DNA of 64,000 nt from Ureibacillus composti (lineage in GTDB: Bacteria; Bacillota; Bacilli; Bacillales_A; Planococcaceae): NCBI GenBank assembly GCA_030348875.1, contig JAUCEP010000002.1, positions 260,501 to 324,500 on the forward strand, in the 5' to 3' direction. Position numbers and translations under genes: made by a program. Positions 46,043 to 54,513 of the stretch are shown in pieces. Under the pieces are notes generated by a model. That model was not told where the DNA came from and searched no databases. It saw nothing but the letters and a program-made list of their open reading frames with translations. Numbering within the stretch: the first letter of the stretch is position 1; each line of letters begins with the position of its first letter.

Positions 46043-46603
46043 ATGGATAAAAAGTATAGGTTAAAAGTACTTCCAATTGTGAATTCGTTTGAAAAAGGTC
46101 AATTTATTGGAGGCATTGCCGAACTATTAGATTTAAGTTTATCGGAAAATAGAACTGTTGTAATCTTGTGTATTGGTACTGATCAGTCAACAGGGGATTC
46201 GTTTGGTCCGCTTGTTGGAAGTCTGCTAGTTAAAGGACAATGTTTATTTCCGGTTTTTGGAACATTAGAATACCCTGTTGACGCATTAAACTTACAATAT
46301 ACAATTAAAAAGATTTACAAAAAGTTTGAAAACCCAATTGTCTTTGCAGTAGATGCTAGTTTAGGTAAAAAGGAACAAATAGGTACACTTTATTTCCGAG
46401 AAGGTAGTTTATGTCCAGGCAAGTCCACATATAAAAAGCTCCCAGCGGTGGGGGACTTTCAGTTATGTGCAGTCGTTAATGAGTGTGATTCACCTTTTTT
46501 TCCTAGCAAAATTAATGAGACTAGACTATACCATGTTTATCTACTTGCAAACGAAGCGGCAAATATTATTATGCAGTGCTGTAAACTAACAACCAAAACA
46601 TAA
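46043..46603 (+). CDS. yyaC: YyaC-type spore protease-like protein (DUF1256)
   Basis: 186 aa. CIGTDQSTGDSFGPLVGSLL near residue 50 and FAVDASLGKKEQIGTLYFRE near 103 match the YyaC family, related in fold to the germination protease GPR and hydrogenase maturation proteases. GKSTYKKLPAVGDF follows. Known members are made during sporulation; the substrate is not established. ATG preceded only weakly by a purine-rich site (GAGCAAAT), GAGGAAAT further upstream. Stand-alone gene with terminator, consistent with a sporulating host. Confidence 0.87.
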   Translation: MDKKYRLKVLPIVNSFEKGQFIGGIAELLDLSLSENRTVVILCIGTDQSTGDSFGPLVGSLLVKGQCLFPVFGTLEYPVDALNLQYTIKKIYKKFENPIVFAVDASLGKKEQIGTLYFREGSLCPGKSTYKKLPAVGDFQLCAVVNECDSPFFPSKINETRLYHVYLLANEAANIIMQCCKLTTKT

Positions 46604-46634
46604 AAAATGAGCCACAATTAAGTGGCTCATTTTA
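46604..46634 (+). terminator. Terminator of yyaC
   Basis: AAAATGAGCCAC (46604-46615) pairs with GTGGCTCATTTT; overlaps the end of the stop codon region. Confidence 0.85.
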
Positions 46635-46663
46635 AAAGCGTAAGATAGTATAAATTTTCGAAG

Positions 46664-46910
46664 TTTGAACAGTGTCTAGCTACGGCATCTACACCCTCTA
46701 GGTCACTTCGACAATTCCAGCGAAGGCAAAAAGCGCCTTCACCGGAACCGTCTCCAAAGTACAAGGATGTACGAGTGCCGACAATGCCACACGACGTGGC
46801 GTTATTGTTGGCAAGTGCTTGGGGCTCACACGATGTGAGTCATGTCGGCAACGCTCGCGCGTGTAGCGTTTTTGCCGACGCGGGTGTGAACGAGCCGCCT
46901 CCGCTTTTCT
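46664..46910 (+). repeat. Dispersed element, copy A (247 bp)
   Basis: Begins TTTGAACAGTGTCTAGC and ends CCGCTTTTCT. The inside is GC-richer than its surroundings and full of short hairpins, such as GGCGAAGG-like inverted pairs AAGGC...GCCTT and TGCCGACAATGCCA/TGTTGGCA. Two other stretches in the window (53174-53300 inverted, 58225-58343) share one or both ends. It lies between yyaC and the end of the malonate carrier gene. It is a small non-coding mobile or structural repeat, similar in style to repeats dispersed in Bacillaceae; no transposase inside. Confidence 0.65.
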
Positions 46911-46915
46911 AACAA

Positions 46916-48202
46916 TCATCCCCAAGGAGTACCAATAACAACAAATAATAACCAAGCAACTAGTGGGGCAACAAGTACGAACAATCCTGCCATTACAAGA
47001 AGTTGACGGAAATAAGAACGCTCATCTTCTGGTCGTGCATTCGATAAAAGTAGGGCACCATTTGTTGAGAATGGACTTAAATCCACGACACTTGAAGAAA
47101 TGGAAATAGCAGCAATAACGCCTGTTGATGAAACTGCTGGGTCTTGTAAAATTGGTGTAGCTAAAGGAATAATTGCTGATAAGAATCCAGTTGTTGAAGC
47201 GAATGATGAAATAATACCACCAGTATAAGAAGCTACAAGTGAAGCAAGATATGAGTTATTTAAACTTGCAATAACATCTGTCATATATTGCAATGCACCG
47301 ATTTCCTCTAAAACGCTTACATAAGTTACAATACCCGTTACCATCAAAATAGCAGGCCAAGGCATTGATTTAATGACTTCACTTTGAATTTTAGGTGTCA
47401 TAAATGCAAGAACTAGCCCAATCATAAATGCACAGAAGCCCATATTTAACTTTAAGACTAAAGCTAAGACAATTAATACAGCGATTGCTAATAAAGTAAA
47501 TGTACGTTGCCAGTTTAATTTTACGTCTTTAAGGTCTCCTTCTGCATCAGCTTCAACTGTTGCAGCCATACGTAACTGTACTTCTGAAGTACTTGAACGG
47601 AATAATTTCAGACCACCCATTGAGATATAGACGATTAAACCAATTAAGAAACAGAATAAGAAAGTATTTAAAAATAGAATAACTTCTTGATGATCAAGTG
47701 CACGTGTTTCCATTACTCCACTAACAATAATACCGAATAGGTTCAATGGTGAGAATGCACCACCAGTGATACCGATAATTAACATGACACCCATCATTAA
47801 TGCATTAATATTATATCGATAAGCTAATCGCAATACGATTGGTGCTAAAATAGATGCTAACGCAATTGCAGATGTACCAATTGATGCTAAAGCTGTTCCT
47901 AAGAAGAAGACAACCCATGGAATAAGACCAAGGTTTCCTCGTACTAATTTTAATCCCCAGTTGGCAATTAAATCGATCGTACCAGTTTTTTGAACAATGG
48001 CGAACATGTAAGTAATACCAGCAAGTAATACAAATAAATCTGCTGGATAACCAGCAAAGATTGTATCAAGATCAAGGCCGCTAACCATCGTACCAATAAT
48101 AAACGCGGCAACAAATCCTAATACCCCAATATTAATCGGGAAAATTGCCCCAATAACAAACATCAACAATAAAAAGATAATAGCGAACAATTCTAATGAC
48201 AT
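46916..48202 (-). CDS. MatC-type malonate/dicarboxylate carrier
   Basis: 428-aa integral membrane protein with about 12 hydrophobic segments. The N-terminal half (MFVIGAIFPINIGVLGFVA, FAGYPADLFVLLAGITYMF) matches the dicarboxylate carrier MatC N-terminal family, and the C-terminal SISSSVVDLSPFSTNGALL is the ion-transporter-like end. MatC proteins import malonate. It lies with the CoA-transferase gene, divergent from the malonate decarboxylase operon, so malonate uptake is strongly implied. RBS GGGAGG before ATG 48202. The repeat element A lies 6 bases beyond its stop. Confidence 0.85.
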   Translation of the reverse strand: MSLELFAIIFLLLMFVIGAIFPINIGVLGFVAAFIIGTMVSGLDLDTIFAGYPADLFVLLAGITYMFAIVQKTGTIDLIANWGLKLVRGNLGLIPWVVFFLGTALASIGTSAIALASILAPIVLRLAYRYNINALMMGVMLIIGITGGAFSPLNLFGIIVSGVMETRALDHQEVILFLNTFLFCFLIGLIVYISMGGLKLFRSSTSEVQLRMAATVEADAEGDLKDVKLNWQRTFTLLAIAVLIVLALVLKLNMGFCAFMIGLVLAFMTPKIQSEVIKSMPWPAILMVTGIVTYVSVLEEIGALQYMTDVIASLNNSYLASLVASYTGGIISSFASTTGFLSAIIPLATPILQDPAVSSTGVIAAISISSSVVDLSPFSTNGALLLSNARPEDERSYFRQLLVMAGLFVLVAPLVAWLLFVVIGTPWG

Positions 48203-48227
48203 ACTATTCCTCCCATCGACCCATTAT

Positions 48228-49436
48228 TTAATTAACTGAAACGGTATTTGTTGTATATGAAACGTTGTTTTTATATAATTCTTCAATTTCATCACTTGAG
48301 TAACCTAAACTTTTTAATATTTCAGTAGAGTGTTCGCCTAGAAGTGGTGGGGCAGAGTATACTTCACCAGGAGTTTCAGATAATTTAACTGGAATACCTG
48401 TTAGTTTTAACTCCCCAATTGTTGGATGCTGAACTGTTTGGACCATTTCACGATCATAAACGTGTTCATCTTCATATAAATCACTAAAGGTATTAACAGG
48501 ACCTACAGGAATTCCTATTTCCTTAAATTTGCTAATCCAATGTTTAGTAGTATTTTTCATAAAGATACTCTCTAATAAAGGGATGAGCTGATCTCGGTTT
48601 TTAACTCTGGCTGCGTTTGTTGCGTATTGTGGGTCGACTTTAATGTGCTGGATATTTAATAAGTCGCACGTTTTTTCCCACAACTTTTCATTTGCAACGC
48701 CGATGTTAAAGTATCCATCAGATGATTTGAATACTTGATATGGAACAATGGATGGATGAGCATTTCCTAAAGCTTTCGGATTTTCTCCGGTAGCAAAGAA
48801 TCCTGTTGCTAAATAGGTTTGCCAACCAATAATCGTATCGAGCAGGGATGCATCAACCCATTGTCCTTTATTTGTCTTATTTCGTACTTGTAAGGCAGTT
48901 AAAATACCGATAATTGCCCACATACCAGATCCTAAATCTCCCATTGAAAAACCAACTTTTACAGGTGGTCTACCTTCTTCACCTGTTACAGACATTAACC
49001 CTCCCATGCCTTGTGCAATTACGTCATAACCTGGTTCGCGAGAGTATTTCCCAAACTGACCAAAGCCAGAAATCGAAGCTAAAATAATTTTCGGATTAAG
49101 ATCTGATAAAACGTCGTAACCCAATCCTAATCTCTCCATTAGACCTGGGCGGAAGTTTTCCACTACTACGTCAGCTGTTTTTACTAAGTCTAAAAAAATC
49201 TTTTTCCCTTCATCAGTCTTTAAATTTAAAACAATACTCTTTTTGTTTCGATTGACACTTAAGTAATAAGCGCTTTCATTTTCTAAAAATGGTGGGCCCC
49301 ATTTTCGTGTATCGTCCCCACCAGGAGGTTCAATTTTAATTACATCCGCCCCCATATCTGCTAGAAACATAGTGCAGTATGGGCCACTTAGTATTCTTGT
49401 TAAATCTAAAACTTTGATCCCCTCTAAAGCTTTCAA
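48228..49436 (-). CDS. Class III CoA-transferase (CaiB/BaiF family)
   Basis: 402 aa starting at TTG with GGGGGTG about 5 bases upstream. Family motifs: LEGIKVLDLTRILSGPYCTM, FLADMGADVIKIEPPGGDDTRKWGP (read as FLADMGADVIKIEPP then GGDDTRKWGP), NRNKKSIVLNLKT, VVENFRPG, and VDASLLDTIIG near residue 190, the usual place of the catalytic Asp. It moves CoA between carboxylic acids, forming a glutamyl-or aspartyl-CoA anhydride. Being cotranscribed with the malonate carrier, it may activate malonate or a related dicarboxylate; the real donor and acceptor are unknown. 25 bases before the carrier gene. Confidence 0.87.
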   Translation of the reverse strand: MKALEGIKVLDLTRILSGPYCTMFLADMGADVIKIEPPGGDDTRKWGPPFLENESAYYLSVNRNKKSIVLNLKTDEGKKIFLDLVKTADVVVENFRPGLMERLGLGYDVLSDLNPKIILASISGFGQFGKYSREPGYDVIAQGMGGLMSVTGEEGRPPVKVGFSMGDLGSGMWAIIGILTALQVRNKTNKGQWVDASLLDTIIGWQTYLATGFFATGENPKALGNAHPSIVPYQVFKSSDGYFNIGVANEKLWEKTCDLLNIQHIKVDPQYATNAARVKNRDQLIPLLESIFMKNTTKHWISKFKEIGIPVGPVNTFSDLYEDEHVYDREMVQTVQHPTIGELKLTGIPVKLSETPGEVYSAPPLLGEHSTEILKSLGYSSDEIEELYKNNVSYTTNTVSVN

Positions 49437-49789
49437 GATAACACCCCCAAGAATTTAACTATTCTGACATGTATACCATAATCAGGATATTTTGCTCCAT
49501 TGTAAGTTATGTAAATATTTTCTGTCAATTGTATATTTTCTTCTACAATATGTAATGTTATTCTAATCTAATGAGTTTTTGAGAGTGGGTTGGAAATTTA
49601 GTTTTAGTAGTAAAGCAATTTGGAAAGTTTTACATAGTAATGTTAGGTTTTTCCTATAAGAAATACTATTCTAAAATTGATGTGGAGTAATTGGACTTCA
49701 AAATAAAGGTTATAATCAAATAGTATAATTTTGAAAAAATTCTGAAAAAAGAATTTTGAAAATACATAAAAATAATCATTTTCAAAATA

Positions 49790-49798
49790 CTGTCGACT
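49790..49798. promoter_or_regulatory. Candidate GntR operator, site 1
   Basis: CTGTCGACT containing the palindrome GTCGAC. An inverted copy lies 90 bp away at 49881-49889. Such GC-containing sites stand out in this AT-rich stretch. Confidence 0.45.
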
Positions 49799-49880
49799 AA
49801 ATGTGAGTTTAGAAAGATATGAAAATATTAATTTTTCGATTGAAATTAACTCTATTTTTAGTTAATATTGTTAAAAACAC

Positions 49881-49889
49881 AGTCGACAG
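49881..49889. promoter_or_regulatory. Candidate GntR operator, site 2
   Basis: AGTCGACAG, the exact reverse complement of site 1 (CTGTCGACT), 33 bases before the regulator start. Confidence 0.45.
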
Positions 49890-49921
49890 AATATTCGGAA
49901 ACATAAAGGGTGTGAATTTGT

Positions 49922-50572
49922 TTGGATTATTTTAATGATGCATTAGATAATGCATTATCTAGTAAAGTTGCAGAAAAAATAATGGAACATATTTTGAATG
50001 GTGATTTAAAACCAGGGGATAAGATTGTTGAAGGTGTATATGCTGAAATGTTCAACACTAGCCGTTCTCCTATTAGAGAAGCAATTTATTTATTAGCCAC
50101 TGAAGGACTAATAGAAAGAATCCCTCGAAAAGGTGCTTATGTAAAGGGGTATACCATTGATGATGTTCAAGATTTGTTAGATGTCCGGAATCATTTGGAA
50201 TTATTAGCAGCACAAAGGATTGTAGAGCCTCATACTAAAAAACCATTACTTGACGAGATGAAGCGAATCTTACGGGATATGGATCGCTGTAAGGATAAAA
50301 AGGATTATACCCATTTAAACTATGAGTTTCATTTTACTTTATTAAAATTTAGCGAGAGTAGTGTTATTGAAGGAATTTATAGCAAAATTGTCCTTCCTCT
50401 TTTAAGAATTCAATCAATCCACTTTAAAAATGACCAAACCATTTCAAAATCTAGGGAAGACCATTATAAAATTTACGAATTTTTAATTAATAACCAAGTT
50501 GATGAGCTTGTTTCTATGTTAAGAAAACATACAGAAGATGTAATCGTTAATGTAAGAAATCAAGTATTTTGA
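49922..50572 (+). CDS. GntR-family regulator (FCD domain) of the malonate locus
   Basis: 216 aa from TTG 49922, AAAGGGTG 8 bases upstream; an in-frame stop at 49913 excludes earlier starts. The N-terminal winged helix is KIVEGVYAEMFNTSRSPIREAIYLLATEGLIERIP (key part NTSRSPIREAI), followed by an FCD ligand domain with DVRNHLELLAAQRIV, NYEFHFTLLKFS and SREDHYKIYEFL carrying the metal-binding Asp/His residues. It is the first gene of the mdc operon and divergent from the transport genes, so malonate or malonyl derivatives are the likely effector, as for MdcY/MatR. Confidence 0.88.
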   Translation: MDYFNDALDNALSSKVAEKIMEHILNGDLKPGDKIVEGVYAEMFNTSRSPIREAIYLLATEGLIERIPRKGAYVKGYTIDDVQDLLDVRNHLELLAAQRIVEPHTKKPLLDEMKRILRDMDRCKDKKDYTHLNYEFHFTLLKFSESSVIEGIYSKIVLPLLRIQSIHFKNDQTISKSREDHYKIYEFLINNQVDELVSMLRKHTEDVIVNVRNQVF

Positions 50573-50582
50573 GGTGATAGAA

Positions 50583-51500
50583 GTGAAAAGCGCCTTCTTA
50601 TTTCCAGGTCAAGGCTCACAATATGTAGGAATGCTTCACGACCTACCAAATAACAAAGAAGTTAAGAAAGTTATCGAAGTGGCAACAGATTTATTAAAAG
50701 TGAAGATGAGTGACTTGGATAATGAAACTGCTCTTCGTAAAACGAAAGCAGTCCAACTTTCCCTTCTAATTTGTGGAGTTGCCTCATTTGAGATTTTTAA
50801 ACAAGAGGGGGCGATTCCAGATTATGTTGCAGGTCATTCGGTAGGTGCATTTTCTGCTGCTGTTGCTTCAGGTGTACTTTCTTTTGAAGATGCATTGAAG
50901 ATTGTTAGTTTAAGAGGAGAGTTAATGGAAAACTTTTATGATAGTGGTTTTGGAATGGGTGTTGTTTTAGGCCTCGATGAAAGTAAATTACAACAAATAG
51001 TAGAGAAGGTACATTCAGATTTGCAGCCTGTTTATGTCTCTAATCGAAATGCTCCTACCCAACTAACCATCTCTGGCTCTATTAATGGAATACAGAAAGT
51101 CATTGATTTTTCCCAAACGGCTGGAGCAATGTCAGCAAAACTATTAAATGTTTCAACTCCTTCTCATTGTCCACTGTTTGATGAAGTAAGTTATGAGCTT
51201 TTAAAAGCGTTAAATGAAGTTGTTATTAATCAACCTAAAATCCCATACTCTTCGAATTTAAGAGCTCGTTTATTAAGAAGAGGGGGAGATATAAAAGAAG
51301 ATTTAGCTTTTAGTATTTCTCGACCGGTTCTATGGCATGATGCGACCAATGTATTGTATGAAAATGGAGTCCGCCTATTTATTGAAATCCCACCTAAAGA
51401 AGTACTCAGTAAACTAGCAATGAATGCGTTTCCAGAAAGTCGGTGCATGGCAGTTTCAAAAAGTGGATTTGATGATTGTATATATATTTTACAAAACTAA
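50583..51500 (+). CDS. mdcH: Malonate decarboxylase epsilon subunit, ACP malonyltransferase
   Basis: 305 aa from GTG 50583 (GAGGTGAT just upstream). FabD-like fold: FLFPGQGSQYVGM at the start, the nucleophile Ser in AGHSVGAFSAAVASG near residue 85, and NRNAPTQLTISGS near 157. It loads malonyl groups on the carrier protein MdcC to prime the acetyl-ACP/malonyl-ACP cycle. It lies 10 bases after the regulator gene and before mdcA. A fatty-acid FabD is the alternative by sequence alone; the operon context decides. Confidence 0.88.
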   Translation: MKSAFLFPGQGSQYVGMLHDLPNNKEVKKVIEVATDLLKVKMSDLDNETALRKTKAVQLSLLICGVASFEIFKQEGAIPDYVAGHSVGAFSAAVASGVLSFEDALKIVSLRGELMENFYDSGFGMGVVLGLDESKLQQIVEKVHSDLQPVYVSNRNAPTQLTISGSINGIQKVIDFSQTAGAMSAKLLNVSTPSHCPLFDEVSYELLKALNEVVINQPKIPYSSNLRARLLRRGGDIKEDLAFSISRPVLWHDATNVLYENGVRLFIEIPPKEVLSKLAMNAFPESRCMAVSKSGFDDCIYILQN

Positions 51501-51518
51501 TATCTAGGGGTGTATGGA

Positions 51519-53174
51519 ATGGTTTTAATTAACGACTTAAACAAGAAATCATGGACAACAAGACACGACGCTAAGAAAAAACGTATTGAAAGTGTACAAA
51601 ATTTAGTTGATGGTGTGATCATCCCGACTACTAAAATAGTAGAAGCTTTAGAGAATCTTATACAACCAGGTGATCGCGTTGTTTTAGAAGGAAATAATCA
51701 AAAACAGGCATCATTCTTGTCGCAGTCTTTAGTACAAGTAAATCCAAAAAAAGTTCACGACTTGCATATGATTATTTCGAGTATCTCAAGACCAGAACAT
51801 TTGGATATTTTTGAGGAAGGAATCGCAAGAAAAATAGACTTTTCTTATGCAGGTCCTCAAAGTCTTCGTATCGCACAAATGATTGAAGATGGGAAAATCG
51901 AGTTAGGTGATTTACATACTTATATAGAGTTATATGGAAGATTGTTTGTAGATTTAATTCCTTCTGTTGCGTTAGTAGCAGCAGATAAAGCAGATAGACA
52001 CGGTAATTTATATTCAGGACCAAATACTGAAGAAACACCAACATTAGTAGAAGCAACTGCTTTTCGCGATGGGATTGTGATTGTTCAAGTCAACGAGATT
52101 GTCGATGAACTACCACGTGTTGATATTCCAAGTTCTTGGGTTGATTTCATTGTAGTAGCAGATCAACCTTACGAACTTGAACCTTTGTTTACGAGAGATC
52201 CCCGTCATATTACAGACATTCAGATTTTACAAGCAATGATGGTCATTCGAGGGATTTATGAAAAACATGGTGTCAAATCGCTAAATCATGGAATCGGTTT
52301 CAATACTGCAGCTATTGAATTACTTTTGCCTACTTATGCAGAATCGTTAGGCCTTAAAGGGAAGATTTGTACTAACTGGGTGTTAAATCCACATCCAACA
52401 CTTATCCCTGCAATTGAATCAGGTTGGGTTGAAAGTGTTCATTGCTTTGGTGGAGAACTAGGGATGGAGAAATATGTTGAAGCTAGAAGAGATGTGTTCT
52501 TTACAGGGAAGGACGGCAGTTTACGATCGAACCGAACATTGGCCCAATTAGCAGGACAATATGCCGTAGATTTATTTATTGGATCGACTTTACAAATGGA
52601 CGCACTAGGTAACTCTTCGACTGTAACAAAAGGTAGAGTTGCGGGTTATGGGGGAGCTCCTAATATGGGTCATGATCCAGGTGGTCGTCGTCACTCATCA
52701 AATGCATGGTATGACCTAATGACTTCGGACGAGCCATTAGCGCGAGGGAAGAAGTTGGTCGTGCAAGTTGCGGAGACGTTCCAAGAAGCAAACAAACCTG
52801 TCTTTGTTGAATCTTTAGATGCAATCAAAGTAAAAGACCAAGCAAAATTAGCTGTTGCACCAGTCATGATTTATGGAGAAGACGTAACCCATGTTGTAAC
52901 AGAGGAAGGTATTGCTTATTTGTATAAGTCGGATAGCTCAGCTGAGCGTCGAGAAATGATTGCTTCTATTGCAGGGGTTACTCCTATTGGAATGGAACAT
53001 AATCCGAAAACAGCTGAACGCCTTCGTGAGAGAGGTTTAATAGCAACGCCGGAAGATTTAAAGATTCGTCGTGCAGATGCTAAACGTTCGTTACTGGCTG
53101 CCAAAAATATCGATGAACTTGTGCAATGGTCAGGAGGCCTTTATACCCCTCCAGCAAAATTCCGTAGTTGGTAA
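51519..53174 (+). CDS. mdcA: Malonate decarboxylase alpha subunit
   Basis: 551 aa, the usual MdcA size. ATG 51519 has CTAGGGGTG upstream. It transfers the acyl-carrier protein between acetate and malonate (acetyl-S-ACP:malonate ACP transferase). Recognisable segments are NLVDGVIIPTTKIVEALE, PGDRVVLEGNNQKQASFL, GIGFNTAAIELLLPTYA, CFGGELGMEKYVEARRDV, GYGGAPNMGHDPGGRRHS and YGEDVTHVVTEEGIAYLYK. The repeat element copy B begins at the last base of its stop codon and separates it from mdcB. Confidence 0.93.
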   Translation: MVLINDLNKKSWTTRHDAKKKRIESVQNLVDGVIIPTTKIVEALENLIQPGDRVVLEGNNQKQASFLSQSLVQVNPKKVHDLHMIISSISRPEHLDIFEEGIARKIDFSYAGPQSLRIAQMIEDGKIELGDLHTYIELYGRLFVDLIPSVALVAADKADRHGNLYSGPNTEETPTLVEATAFRDGIVIVQVNEIVDELPRVDIPSSWVDFIVVADQPYELEPLFTRDPRHITDIQILQAMMVIRGIYEKHGVKSLNHGIGFNTAAIELLLPTYAESLGLKGKICTNWVLNPHPTLIPAIESGWVESVHCFGGELGMEKYVEARRDVFFTGKDGSLRSNRTLAQLAGQYAVDLFIGSTLQMDALGNSSTVTKGRVAGYGGAPNMGHDPGGRRHSSNAWYDLMTSDEPLARGKKLVVQVAETFQEANKPVFVESLDAIKVKDQAKLAVAPVMIYGEDVTHVVTEEGIAYLYKSDSSAERREMIASIAGVTPIGMEHNPKTAERLRERGLIATPEDLKIRRADAKRSLLAAKNIDELVQWSGGLYTPPAKFRSW

Positions 53175-53300
53175 GAAAAGCGGAGCGCGTTCGTTCAGCC
53201 GCGACCAGCGCTGGAGACTTCCGAGAAGCATGCTTGCATGCGTAGGAGGAAGTTGAAGCGACCTCGAGTGGCTAACGCGCGAAGCTAGACACTGTTCAAA
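53174..53300 (-). repeat. Dispersed element, copy B, inserted in the mdc operon (127 bp)
   Basis: Read on the minus strand it starts TTTGAACAGTGTCTAGC and ends CCGCTTTTCT, the same ends as copy A. The middle differs and is shorter, with a hairpin GCATGCTTGCATGC at 53228-53241. It fills the gap between mdcA and mdcB, touching the mdcA stop, and the mdcB ribosome site lies just beyond it. Whether it disturbs transcription of the downstream mdc genes is not known. Confidence 0.7.
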
Positions 53301-53325
53301 TTCAAAAAGCGAAAGGATGAGGAGT

Positions 53326-54180
53326 ATGGTAGATTCACATCAGTTATCTATGGCATTAGCGGATTTAGCGGTTGAATCATTAATAGAGGAATTATCTCTT
53401 ACTCCGAAACCTGGTCTAGTAGATCAAAATGATCAAGGGTCACATAGGGATTTAACCTATTCAATAATGATGACATCTGCTATTTCCTTACACGAAACAT
53501 TTTATCAAATGGCCAAGGTGTCCTTTAGTGAGGAACCTTCGCAGTACTTGCGTGAAAAAATCGGAGAAATTGGTCGTGCTGGGGAAAAGGTGATGTATGA
53601 AGCAACAAATGGTGTAAATACACATAAAGGAGCAATTTGGTCACTTGGATTATTAACGGCAGCAGCATCTATTCATAAAGGACAAGTAGATGAAAATAGA
53701 TTATGTTTTACTGCAGGTAAGATTGCAAAATTTGAGGATCGCTTTATTCCAAACCAATTGACAAATGGAATAAAGGTAATCCAGAAATATAAAGTTCACG
53801 GAGCTAAAAGAGAAGCACAATTGGCGTTTCCACACATTCGTCAATTTAGCTTACCGATATTGAAGTCAAAATTATTGAACGGCTGTAGTTATGAAACAGC
53901 AAAAATTTATTCACTACTAGCCCTCATAGCAAATTTAGATGATACATGTGTTTTGCATCGCGGTGGAACGGAAGGTTTATATTTCTCAAAACAGTATGCA
54001 CAAAGGTTATTAGACGTAGGTAATTTAGAGGGACTCCCTAAAATGAATGATGATTTTATCATACGTAATTTGTCACCAGGGGGAAGTGCTGATTTGTTAG
54101 CTGCAACGATTTATTTATATAAATTAGCACAATTAAAAATGATCTATGAAGAAAATAATGTAAATGAAGTTTCTTTTTAA
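53326..54180 (+). CDS. mdcB: Triphosphoribosyl-dephospho-CoA synthase
   Basis: 284 aa; ATG 53326 has AAAGG 9 bases upstream and is preferred to ATG 53317. CitG/MdcB family: ELSLTPKPGLVDQNDQGSHRDL at residue ~25, GVNTHKGAIWSLGLL near 106, and DDTCVLHRGGTEGL near 207. It makes the 2'-(5-triphosphoribosyl)-3'-dephospho-CoA precursor from dephospho-CoA and ATP, which MdcG then attaches to MdcC. The repeat copy B lies directly upstream. Confidence 0.92.
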   Translation: MVDSHQLSMALADLAVESLIEELSLTPKPGLVDQNDQGSHRDLTYSIMMTSAISLHETFYQMAKVSFSEEPSQYLREKIGEIGRAGEKVMYEATNGVNTHKGAIWSLGLLTAAASIHKGQVDENRLCFTAGKIAKFEDRFIPNQLTNGIKVIQKYKVHGAKREAQLAFPHIRQFSLPILKSKLLNGCSYETAKIYSLLALIANLDDTCVLHRGGTEGLYFSKQYAQRLLDVGNLEGLPKMNDDFIIRNLSPGGSADLLAATIYLYKLAQLKMIYEENNVNEVSF

Positions 54181-54204
54181 ATAACATGGGGGAGTGTGTT
54201 TGAA

Positions 54205-54513
54205 ATGGACAAGTTGGTTTACTCATTTCCAGCAACAAAAAAAGTTAACAAAAGAGCACATGTCGGGGTTGTTGGTTCGGGAGATTTAGAAGTACTAATC
54301 GAACCGACAAATGATCAAAAAACAGTGGTGGAAATTCGTACGGGAATTACAGGTTTCCAGGAAACGTGGAAAAAGGTAGTTGAGCGTTTTGTTAGTCAGC
54401 ATGATATTTCTGCTTTAATTACTATCAATGATTTCGGTGCAACACCAGGTGTTGTTTCAATTCGATTAGCACAAGCTGCGGAGGTGGTCACAAATGACAT
54501 TATTCATTACTGA
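54205..54513 (+). CDS. mdcC: Malonate decarboxylase acyl carrier protein (delta subunit)
   Basis: 102 aa from ATG 54205 (GGGGGAG 10 bases upstream; GTG 54196 is too close). The prosthetic-group serine is expected in GVVGSGDLEVL; with this start it is Ser25, the position described for the Klebsiella protein as I recall, which supports the start choice. The protein carries malonyl/acetyl groups on a phosphoribosyl-dephospho-CoA arm. The mdcDE start lies 20 bases before its stop, so translation is coupled. Confidence 0.93.
   Translation: MDKLVYSFPATKKVNKRAHVGVVGSGDLEVLIEPTNDQKTVVEIRTGITGFQETWKKVVERFVSQHDISALITINDFGATPGVVSIRLAQAAEVVTNDIIHY

Larger units (their letters stand above)
49437..49921. 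other. Divergent control region of the malonate locus (485 bp)
   Basis: AT-rich region between the CoA-transferase gene and the GntR gene. It contains several inverted repeats: AAAATTC/GAATTTT (49736-49757), TTTTGAAAAT/ATTTTCAAAA (49754-49787), and the two GTCGAC sites listed separately. Promoters for both directions must lie here; none was assigned with confidence. No ORF with a ribosome site. Confidence 0.5.
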
